Assembly (NCBI GenBank): GCA_037783545.1
Contig: JBBELK010000060.1
Span: 3,906,001-3,970,000, forward strand
DNA length: 64,000 nt
Direction: 5' to 3'
Origin: Henricia sp. BOLD:AAB3569
Taxonomy: Eukaryota > Echinodermata > Asteroidea > Spinulosida > Echinasteridae
Shown here: in pieces, positions 55,691 through 64,000 of the stretch
Layout of the letters: each line of letters begins with the position of its first letter
How positions within the stretch are numbered: position 1 is the first letter of the stretch
Notes under the pieces: generated by a model
Databases searched by the model: none
What the model was told of the DNA's origin: nothing
What the model saw: the letters and a program-made list of their open reading frames with translations, nothing else
Program-made: the position numbers and the translations under genes

Positions 55691-56737
55691 TTGATTTGGT
55701 GAATTTATTTTGCGCTCAACTATCGTGCCAGAATCACCTGATCATATTTGGTGTTTTTCGTATCTGCGCCCTAAAACGGCTAAAACGGATTGGTACGTTT
55801 ATGGCAAGCCAAATGCCCAATAATTTGATAAACACGGTTTTTCAACCTTCTATTAAACAAGCCCGTTTTCGCTACCATAACCAGAACCATGTTTCGACGT
55901 AATTACAAAATAACCCAATGGTTGGCTTCGGGCGTCGGCAACCGAAGCCATGTATTGGTTTAATCAGTCAGAAAAAAATGCTGTCGATTATGTTGTTTGT
56001 ACATGTGTGCGTGTGTAAAATTATATAATAATTTTTGTGGTAAGAATTATCGAGACGTTGACCATTTTCCCTTAATTTAAGTTCAAGACGACCTATTAGG
56101 AATATTAGGTTTCAGTAATATTGTGCGGCCACAGTGCGGGAAATTCGGACATAATCCACATTATAGGTCGACTTGGTAAGATAAATGATCTCGGTAATTA
56201 AACAAGTAGGATGCCACTCACAGTGCGCTGCATTTTTTTCTTTTAAATAAGTGAATTGCGATATTTACGTACGTCAGAATGTTCTCTAAGATGGTTGAAT
56301 GAAAATGAGATAAAAAGAATCTGGAATCTTGTTCAATTTTGTTAAACAAGTGAACCAACCCCCATTTTGCACCTAAATTTCAAGACGATGGTGCTCAGTG
56401 ATTTTTGACCATTGGAAAGCACATACTCTCTGCTTTAAGACGGTACAGTACTTTTTACGAAAAGAATTCCGTACTCGGAGTCACTATTTTGTTAAACGAC
56501 TTTTAAGTTGTCCTATACGTTTAGTGCTGAAGAACTTATGTGACGTCCGACTTGTAAATTCTTTCCATTTGTATTGCCAAACGTATAGTATAATCAAAAA
56601 ACCTTTCAAATTTGGTTTATCTTTTTTTAAAACATATTTTACATCGGTATAGGGTAGCCATGACGGCCAGAAACCTGCCCGTGGTCACGTGGCACTGTCA
56701 CGCTGTTTTATTGGAGTAAGTGCGTTATTTTGCATTG
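55691..56737. other. No gene seen
   Basis: The frame at 56398-56652 and the end of 55522-55902 are unrecognised. Confidence 0.4.
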
Positions 56738-56740
56738 CGC

Positions 56741-56979
56741 TAGTCAGGGGGCAGCGTAATTGTTTTACATTGATATAGGTACGGGGGTGGGGTGGGAGAG
56801 GGGGGGGGGGGGGGGTGCAGGTTGTACCATTCTAGACTTATTTCACAAATGTATAAGAAGTATACCGTATACATAATTAGTGATACGCAATATCAGACTT
56901 GAAATAAGTCTAAAATGGCACAACCTTCCCCCCGTACCTGATATCAAGAATATGTTTTTGGCGCTGCCCCCGGCGCTAG
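56741..56979. mobile_element. Foldback element, TIR CTAG..GGGGGCAGCG
   Basis: ctagtcagggggcagcg and cgctgcccccggcgctag are inverted. Inner arms gatataggtacggggg / ccccgtacctgatatc and ttgtaccattctagacttat / ataagtctaaaatggcacaa continue the pairing. A G tract (56792-56815) marks the left arm. Confidence 0.75.
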
Positions 56980-57533
56980 TTTGACATTTCTAACCCGGCC
57001 GCGTGCCGCACATAGCCAAATATAAATAAACATTGCCTAAAGAGCTTTCCCAATCTATAAATATAAAGCACACAATGCGCACGCGCAAATGACAACCAAT
57101 AACTGATCAAAATGAAGTGCCCTTTACCGATCCTTGTTTTTTCGCCATCTAGCGAAAGTATATGATCGGGAACCAATCTATTGTTTTGCATCTTCTGGAG
57201 GCTTCCCTTGAAGCGTACAATGTCATTGCAAGTTAAAATGAAAGCACACTCCATAAGTTAACACACGTTAAAATGTCACACCAAATGAAATCCAACCGCA
57301 TACTAATTATTAAATTATTTACATCCGTTTGTTAGGCCTATATAGTAATTCCTCCTGTTGTACGCGCCTTTGTTTCCTGAACTGTCATTGAAGCTAAATC
57401 TTTATGTCAACCTTTGGAAAGTTTGGTTGAATCTTTTGTTCAAGCCATCTCGGTATTTTGACAGGTCATAATGATTGTATATACTGAACAGTGTGACATA
57501 ATTTTTTATAGGGTATACTCTCCATTGTCCCTA
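56980..57533. other. No gene seen
   Basis: AT-rich, with no structure noticed. Confidence 0.4.
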
Positions 57534-57687
57534 TATAGACCTTTTACACGGGCGGCCATGGCCGGGAGCAGTCACATTGTCGCCGTGCGACATGCACGAG
57601 TAGGTACTTTGTGGATCTATTGTCGCATCGTTTAAATATGAAAACCTACCGGAACCCAGTCATGGTCGCCGGTGCAAAGGGTCTATA
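57534..57687. mobile_element. MITE with TATAGACCTTTT ends
   Basis: tatagaccttttacacgggc..ccatggccggg pairs with cccagtcatgg..gccggtgcaaagggtctata. TA/TATA at the borders fits a TA target. It abuts the foldback remnant at 57688. Confidence 0.75.
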
Positions 57688-57870
57688 CCCGAATACACTC
57701 TTCCCTTTTTGTTAATGAACCAACTCGCCCGAAAACCTGAAAAGAATTTCTTTCAAATTCCTTAGAGGTTTGAGACCATGGGGAAACAGTGGAAGGGGGA
57801 GAGAGAGAGAGGCGGGTGTAGTGGATGGGATAGGGTGGGAGAGCAGTGGTGCCTCTGTCGCATGTCTTAA
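57688..57870. mobile_element. Foldback element, third copy, left end missing
   Basis: tacactcttccctttttgtt, gaaaacctgaaaagaatttc, ttgagaccatggggaaacag and ctctgtcgcatgtctt follow the order of 13851-14015 and the pieces of 3719-4528. The left terminus is replaced by the neighbouring MITE. Confidence 0.6.
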
Positions 57871-59989
57871 GCAAATCTGTAACTAGTATATTGGCCTTAA
57901 AAGAAGGGACAACACTTGCAAAGTTTTGCCTAACTTTACGCTTCAGGTAAGTCGCCATCTGTGCAGTTCGTTGCTCGGACTTGAGAGGGCGTGAGCCGAC
58001 GTTGAAAACATAATTCTCTGATTCTCATGAAGGTTTATGCACCGAGCAATACATCGGTAACGTTTAGATTAAATTCGTCGATAACTTCAAACAAGTGTTG
58101 TCCCTTCTTTAAGCACGGGCAATAATGCAAGAAGTGTGACGTCACTTCACAATCAGATGGTTGTAAACAATGACAAATTGAGTGAAATGTCAGTTCCAAA
58201 GCACAGGGCCGCAGTGAAAGACTGCGATTGAGCAAGGTGCATGACGTAACTTCGGAACTTCATGAGCGTTATAGTTGCTTTTTGGTTCAGCACGAGTCTG
58301 GTGCGATATTACGAAATGGGTGTTATAAATGTCTCATGCGGCCTTCATTCCCTCTCCGCATTGCTTAGCTTTTTTTCTTCAGACTAACATACCTCCCAAA
58401 AGGTCAAACAGTACTATAAGAAGGCTTTTGATCGTGGGTGGAGGATGAACGAACCTTTCCGTTTTGGGATGTTGACGCATGGTGTTGGCGGAAAGATCGA
58501 TGTATGTGGATTTTTTTCCTAAATCCGGCGCAACGCTTGCTGGGAATTAAGGTAAACACTTCAACTCTATTTGGAGAACATGATTTTACAACATGCACTT
58601 CCCGAATAGTTAGTGTATATACCTGTTGTGGGTAATTCCTGACAATCTGGGTTTAATACTGTGAAAACAACACATTTGTCAGATTTGAATAGTGCACCAA
58701 ATATTAATCCAAATGAGGCATTTTGCACTTTGCGGGACACCAAAATCTGCAATCGGTACCATGCAAACGCAATTTAATTTGCTGTTTTTGACAAATATAA
58801 TGCTGTTAATTATAACAGAAAGTAACTAATAAAAGATAATTTTCAACCAAACACCCAATCCCTGTAACCAATGAACATTATTTTTGCAAGACTTTTGAAG
58901 CACAAACTGTCAGATGTAGTATAGGACATCAAACATTTGTTGGAAAATGTTCGTACCTGCCAAAATGTTTTTATGTATATCATAAAGTTGAACACCCGTT
59001 TCGATATCGTAATTGTAGTTTCCACAAATTTCACGGGGATCTTTTGATTCGTGTTAATTGTTGAAAATAAAAATAAGTTAGCTGCGGGCACGCAAGGCGA
59101 TGTCGCCGCGTGGCTCCCAGGAAAAGACACTCGAGATGAGATTCAGGACTGTTGCGATACGGTGTAAGACTCCACGAGAACCACTCTGGGTCTGGCGGAG
59201 ATCCACTGAAGTGGTACCGGGCCTGGGAGCCGCCTAACCCCCTGAGAACCCAGGGGCACGCAGTGGGACTATTTCTACAAGCTAAAGAGGTATATAGTCT
59301 TTGATTTTTTTGCCAGACCCCGGGGACGTTGCTACAATCTACGTCAATGAATATAATTTCCTTCACTTCTCATTGGGACCTGTTGCTATGGGAGCGATAA
59401 GGATGCAGATGGGAATTCCTGGAAGATGACCTGGGATTTTGAGCTAAATATAACCAACTGATACTATTTTGAAACAAGATACAATTCGCTTCTCTTTTTC
59501 TGTTTGTGGTGCAATCTTTGATATTTGTCCTTTGCTGTATGACTTTGTTTGTGTGATTTTTCAAATCCGTTAGGTCCTCAAACCGAACGTGATAGACATT
59601 TGAGATCACACGAACGTTATTCTACCCTTGGGGTATTTTCTCTGTGAAAATGTACTCCTTTTTTTCTATGACATAGACAAATTTCAAATCACAATTTAAG
59701 TGAACGATCTCAGTACTTCTTCCAAACCTTGCCACAAAGTTAGCATCTCTGTTTAGTTCCTAATTTCTGTCTCGAGTGGATACAGTTCAGTTTCGGAGAC
59801 GCGCTTTGTGGCTGTGAAATAAATGACGTCAGCAAAACAAGAAAGGTGTGAAGGGGGTTTGCTCGGGTTGAAAGATTCGTTGCTTGTTGCTGCCCAAAAA
59901 TTAATTTAACACCCCCGTTTTAGAATTTGAGACAACTGTCTTAAAGTCTTTGTTGGGTCTTGTGGGGGGATTGTGATGTTTGTTTGGGC
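57871..59989. other. No gene seen
   Basis: 58125-58260 has gaagtgtgacgtcac and atgacgtaacttcgg words that may be a worn A2 MITE. A GC-rich segment at 59085-59260 gives a 111-residue minus frame (59031-59366) with no recognisable domain. Confidence 0.4.
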
Positions 59990-60545
59990 CAGGGAGCATG
60001 CGGCTGGGATGGATTGTCAATGGGTGAACAATGTGGATGGGTTTCAACGGGAGCCCGTCTCTCTGCCCCTACTGGAACACGAGACGACTCTAAGAGCCAA
60101 GAATAGGACGGATCAGTCGGTCTGAGCCAGTACCCGTGACGCCTCGAGAGGGGCCGATGGAGAGGAAAGATAACCCCTTCGTCGTGATTGCCTCTTCCCC
60201 CTGCCTGGTTAAGTCCCTACTTCCTATTCCTACGACGTGTCAAGGACCCCCTTACACTCAGCCAAGCTGACTAAGTCAGGTTACCGGCATACCAAGTCCC
60301 CAGGCGCGCCCCCACAGCCCCGTGAACAGTCTAAGCACAGGCCTGCTTCAGTATGCAAGGTGCAACACGGCGGTATCGTCAAAATGCACTACTTGAGACT
60401 CATGCGGCTGCTTAACTGGTGGTGTTTACGACTTGGGCGGAGGGATACTGGCACCGGGTGCAGCGGCCGTTGATTGCACGAACATGTCCAAAGCGAAAAC
60501 TAGTCTACCCCATCAGGCGTCCAGATTGGCCCAGCATCACGTTCA
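59990..60545 (+). other. Unexplained GC-rich segment
   Basis: Composition jumps to GC-rich and orderly, with few A/T runs (gtcggtctgagccagtaccc, gaggggccgatggagaggaa, gcgcccccacagccccgtga). Plus frames 60237-60473 and 60433-60858 cover its end. The text resembles the 5' leader of a retroelement more than a host exon, but no family is identified. Confidence 0.3.
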
Positions 60546-60688
60546 AGAGCCACGTCGAAATTCCGGTAAAGACAGAAATAGTCATTTTGGTTTAGTGGGT
60601 CTATGTATTGAAAGTGATCGAAGGCTATATTATACCACTTCTTCCGCAAGCGTAATTTTTCCAATTTCCGCTGCAGCGGTTTTCAAAC

Positions 60689-60775
60689 ACTTGGTGGCAG
60701 CACACCCGGTGACCTTTAACTGTTATGTTATCTATGTCGCAGTTATGAGCATGCGCAAAAATGCTCCGTTGCTAA
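60689..60775. repeat. Relative of the 8314-8420 hairpin
   Basis: cacttggtggcagcacaccc and gagcatgcgcaaaaatgctc correspond to one arm and the loop of the 8.3 kb element. The second arm is lost. Confidence 0.45.
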
Positions 60776-60995
60776 CATGCATATGTAGTGACCACTGGAC
60801 TGGAATGCAACAGCAGATGGATATTCGAGAATTGAAGCCACGCGCTGGCCATATTTAATTAGTACATGTACTCCCAATACATTGGAGACAATGCTTTTCC
60901 CAGACGGCTCCACGGTCCATATGACCGCTTGAAGTCAAATTTCCGGGGGTCATAGTATTGGATTGACAAAAAGCCTATAAGTGCATTGTACGTGT

Positions 60996-61374
60996 GTGGG
61001 GGGTGGGGGGTGGGGGTGGGGGGGGTGGCGGCTGGGGGATGGTGGGGATGGGGGGGGGTTGGGGGATTAGGGTGGGGGCGGGGGATGGGGGGTGGGGCCG
61101 CTGGGGGGATGGGGGGTGGGGGGTGGGGGCGGCTGGGGGATGGGGGGGGGGTGGGGGGGGGGGGGGGGGGGTGGGGGGGGGGGGGGGGGTGCAGGGGTTC
61201 GTCGATCGTGTATCCCCAGACGTGCACAGATGGATTACACTATAGTACACATGCACGGGTGGGGGTGGGGGGTGGGGGTGGGGGTGGGGGGGGGGGGGGG
61301 TGCAGGGGTTCGTCGATCGTGTATCCACAGACGTGCACAGATGGATTACACTATAGTACACATGCACGGTCACC
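60996..61374. repeat. G-rich array with a duplicated ~70 bp spacer
   Basis: Irregular (GGGGGGT)n and pure G runs fill 60996-61190 and 61259-61300. Between and after them the same ~70 bp unit (gtgcaggggttcgtcgatcg ... acactatagtacacatgcac) occurs at 61190-61258 and 61300-61369 with one base changed (cccc/ccac). It is a ~110 bp tandem duplication of G tract plus spacer. The glycine- and proline-rich ORFs here are artefacts. The tract has strong quadruplex potential. Confidence 0.85.
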
Positions 61375-61668
61375 GGTTGTTTAATGATAACACTTGTGCT
61401 GTTTTTTAAATCATAATCTTAATATATATTCCCCAGCGGCGAAGCACATAGTCCTTTGTGGCTTCCCATAATGCCTCTAGTCTTTTGTGGTAAATGATGC
61501 ATCAATGCGCGAAATTGTGCCAGTCATGCCATATAGTAAGGCTCGATGGCATACATGAGCTGCCATATCGTGCTGCGATGTAGGCGTTGAAGCACTGTGT
61601 ATCTTAGAAGATCGTGATTAGATGATTGTTATCAATACTTTGGTTTTTTAAAAACATGTTTGGCAGGG
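61375..61668. other. No gene seen
   Basis: No structure noticed. Confidence 0.4.
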
Positions 61669-61734
61669 CTCAAGCGCCAGGAGTGTCTTTGACAGATATG
61701 GCGCTTTATAAATGTACATTATTATTATTATTGT
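61669..61734 (+). mobile_element. SINE/LINE 3' tail with (ATT)n
   Basis: ggctcaagcgccaggagtgt...ggcgctttataaatgt followed by (ATT)n is the typical 3' terminus of retroposons mobilised by L2/CR1-type LINEs. The 5' part is missing. Confidence 0.55.
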
Positions 61735-62130
61735 TTGGTCGCGGTGCCATTTGTCAGTTTCTTTAGAATCAGTTATTGTCTTGATGTGATCTCATTTCAA
61801 AATGGTTATTATGATCTTATGTGATCTTATTATATAAAACGCACAACATTTGAAAAAAAGCAGAGATCCTTTTCCGTGGCAAACTCATTCAATTTTGATC
61901 GGTGGTGGGAAGCAGAATTACTGTACGAATGTGTGAATTTTAAGTCGAAACAGTCGACTCTGTAAATGTGATGCGATTGAACAAACTGAGTTACTTGACA
62001 TCCCATATCAAACTTTGCAGTTTTAGGAGCAATGTGCAATAGACCAGTTGCGTGATAGATTTGCATAAATTCTAGACTCCCGCCTTAACGCTATGGCGCT
62101 CGCATGCGAGTGAGTCAAGCACCAGAGTAC
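61735..62130. other. No gene seen
   Basis: The minus frame 61830-62066 is unrecognised. Confidence 0.4.
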
Positions 62131-62550
62131 CTGGCAAATCGGGCCGTTTCCAGGGGGTGCAAGCTGGTCCAAGTAACCGGCGCAAAAGTCTGTGCCGTAT
62201 CTGGAATACCTCGCACATTACTCTATATACATTTTAAAGCTGGACCATCCGAAATGACATGTAGTCATCGTGAATTTTTCGTCAAAATAACGAAATGAAA
62301 CGTCTTTTTTGGACTTGAAATCGATGTCATCTTTGAAAGCTGGAACGTTTCCAAACTGCAATGATGCATTCAAGAAACGAGAGAAACGATTTTGGGTTAT
62401 GTCATGTGACTGGTTTGAAGTTGCCCATCAACATGTTCAATCAACATGGTCCAGCTAAGAAATACATAGAGTAATTTGCGAGGCATTTAAGGTACCGCAC
62501 GGTTACCATGTGCCAGCGTGTACCCCCTGAAAACGGGGCCGATTTGCCAG
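62131..62550. mobile_element. Foldback element, TIR CTGGCAAATCGG
   Basis: ctggcaaatcgggccgtttc..cagggggtgcaagctg and its complement (agcgtgtaccccctg..cggggccgatttgccag) form the ends. Inner arms cctcgcacattactctatat and agctggacca pair with atagagtaatttgcgagg and tggtccagct. The loop is in the middle (62260-62410). It abuts the LINE tail at 62558. Confidence 0.8.
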
Positions 62551-62557
62551 ATATAGT

Positions 62558-62970
62558 ATTTATTTATTTATTTATTCCATTTATTTACCCAGGGTGTGCC
62601 CAAACAGTTTACAAAAACTGGTTTCCATTGGGGCCCTGCAAACACACATAGAACAAATATACTAAATTGAACAACTTCATAATTACTAACAAACTGGAAT
62701 AAGATACATTTGTACAACAACTACAACATCAAAAAACTAATGGTTACAGAAGAACAACATCACAAGTAATTATTATACATGCATGTGACACTAACATTTA
62801 CGCTAATTACGGGAAGGGCGAAAAACCCGCAAAAACTCTTTTTACGAGAAAAAAAAATATTTAAAAATGGGAAAATTCCCCTCCGGCTCCAAAATTAAGG
62901 TTTGATTTTATGGCAACCAAGTCATACGACTCCGTAAATTAGCATTTCTCACTTGAAGTTGATGTGAATA
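62558..62970 (-). mobile_element. LINE 3' UTR and (TAAA)n tail
   Basis: Read on the minus strand, the stop codon of the reverse-transcriptase remnant is followed by about 390 bp and then ctgggtaaataaatgg(aataaataaataaat). Short tandem tails of this sort are typical of CR1/L2/Rex-type LINEs. The tail touches the end of the foldback element, so the LINE inserted beside it. Confidence 0.7.
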
Positions 62971-63540
62971 TTATGTGTATGTTTGGCGAAGTGCCGATTT
63001 GAATGAGCTCAAAGAAGACATAGTTCTAAGGTGTGCACTAAGGCTGTTCCAAATTGCGGCGCCAGTTACAGCAAAACTCGAGGCGTAAGACCCCTTTCGT
63101 GCAAAGGGAATTTTTAGTGTCTTTTCGGCAGATTGACGAGTTTGTACGTATAGTGTAAATAGACTTGCCATATACTGCGGGGCCAAGAAATTGATGCTTT
63201 TAAAGACAAATATAGCTTTCTTGTATTTAACTCTCTCTGGATAGGCAAGCCAGTCGAGCTTTTTAAACATGTCAGCTGATGGCGTTAGGAAATCGCATTT
63301 CAGTATTATTCTGGCTGCACGTTTGAGGCCTTTGTTCAAGACATTGTTATGAGATGCGTAACGGTCACCCCATACTGTGCAACAATAATCTAGACTAGGC
63401 ATGACTAAGCTTAACATAAGGGTGTTCATGTGCTGTTGAGTTACACAGTCGCGATTTTTTTTTAACATAGCTAATTTCGAGAAAACTGTCTTCTTTACAT
63501 ATTCGACATGTTGGTTCCAACTTAAGGTATGGTGCTTGAG
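62971..63540 (-). pseudogene. Non-LTR retrotransposon reverse transcriptase, C-terminal remnant
   Basis: The minus frame encodes the end of a LINE reverse transcriptase. The recognisable order is TLSWNQHVEYVKK (63534-63490, upstream of the first Met), MPSLDYCCTVWGD, KRAARIILKCD, the WLAYPERVKYKK stretch, GAAIWNSLSAHLR and SFKSALR before the stop. This is the thumb/post-catalytic region shared by Jockey/CR1/L2-like RTs. The FxDD catalytic core is absent because the copy is 5' truncated: homology fades near 63535 and a stop is in frame at 63541-63543. The Met at 63468 is internal, not a start. The 165 codons after it are uninterrupted, so insertion may be fairly recent. Confidence 0.88.
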
Positions 63541-63584
63541 TCACTCGTACGAGAGCGCCATATAGCGCGAAGGCGGAACTCTTC

Positions 63585-63700
63585 GGAACTTTTGACTCAC
63601 ATCGAATCCCGATCAGGCCTTTACGATTTTTCTCTCATCCCAAGTTAAATTGAGATCATGCACCATACTAGATATTGCATTGAGGAGTTATGACTTTAAC
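63585..63700 (+). mobile_element. SINE family B fragment
   Basis: A worn B box (catcgaatcccg) is followed by atcaggcctttacgattttt, ctctcatcccaagtt and gcaccatactagatattgca, matching the body of 24922-25052 and 35225-35370. The gttgtttcattt stretch is deleted. Confidence 0.55.
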
Positions 63701-64000
63701 AGCAGGTTTTTGTTAGGCTGACCTTTATTGTTTCAACACTGGTGTTTGCTAAATGTATAGAATTGTATGCATAATTGGCTTCTAAAAACCGTGGAATCAC
63801 CCTTTAGTTGTCAGTTGATGCAGGTAAATCAGAGAAAACTTGATTTTTCCTGTGGGGGATCAAGTAACATGAGCTGGCCCAGCTGTGTCAAAATATTATT
63901 GATCTGTAAGTTCCTTTGTGGATCCTATACGTGGATGTCAGACAGGTTCGAGTTTGCAGGTTGGATGTAACTCGGTGCGTTTCATTACAGGACATCTTAG
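63701..64000. other. No gene seen
   Basis: The last frame (63767-63970) is unrecognised and may continue no further than its stop. Confidence 0.4.

Noticed and set aside
60859-61409. Overlapping glycine-rich and proline/histidine-rich ORFs up to 132 residues
   Set aside because: Translations of low-complexity G-rich DNA, open in several frames at once, with no start or splice context.
62971-63468. An intact 165-residue gene starting at the Met at 63468
   Set aside because: Homology to LINE reverse transcriptase continues upstream of this Met, so it is an internal residue of a 5'-truncated retroelement.

Overview
The window looks like non-coding, transposon-dense DNA from a metazoan nuclear genome, most likely a marine invertebrate. 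I lean towards a deuterostome (echinoderm, hemichordate or cephalochordate). The evidence is AT-moderate DNA, tRNA-derived SINEs, a LINE reverse-transcriptase fragment, many small hairpin transposons, microsatellites and common taggcctac/gtacatgta words. Species cannot be fixed by eye. No open reading frame has the length, codon structure or homology of an intact cellular gene. The only proteins I recognise are two broken transposon remnants: a Tc1/mariner-type transposase C-terminus near 17.2-17.4 kb (+) and a non-LTR reverse-transcriptase C-terminus at 63.0-63.5 kb (-).

Layout. 0-4.5 kb: three copies of a ~165 bp MITE (TIR TAGACTACTAAAGTG), one of them inside an older repeat, and a nest of three MITE families. 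5.1-8.3 kb: a ~3.1 kb element with two ~0.8 kb diverged inverted arms. 8.3-18 kb: hairpin and TIR elements, SINE pieces and the mariner remnant. 19.1-23.0 kb: the most striking object, a 3.9 kb foldback element with ~1.03 kb arms, a 21-bp-unit minisatellite core that reverses orientation, a 3-bp target duplication, and a related site lacking the insertion at 27.5 kb. 24-31 kb: SINEs, a 43-base G run inside a TIR element, two near-perfect palindromes and a ~1.1 kb TIR element. 31.3-33.9 kb: a duplicated ~430 bp block carrying a MITE, on either side of a GC-rich 460 bp TIR element. 34-53 kb: more MITEs, one of them hAT-type with an 8-bp target duplication, and a few promoter-like or first-exon-like sites. 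54-58 kb: MITE remnants around a 73-bp minisatellite. 59-64 kb: an unexplained GC-rich stretch, G-rich arrays, a 420 bp hairpin element and the truncated LINE.

The features do not form a pathway. Most of what can be read is nested, non-autonomous DNA transposons, several with very long inverted arms that could fold into double-stranded RNA if transcribed. A few sites resemble regulatory DNA: paired DR1 nuclear-receptor sites at 52.95 kb, CCAAT/TATA clusters at 34.5, 48.7 and 53.2 kb, and a CpG-rich patch with a YY1-like motif at 38.1-38.6 kb. These may mark ends of genes lying mostly outside the window, but none is proven. Repeat comparisons were done by eye, so identities and boundaries are approximate.
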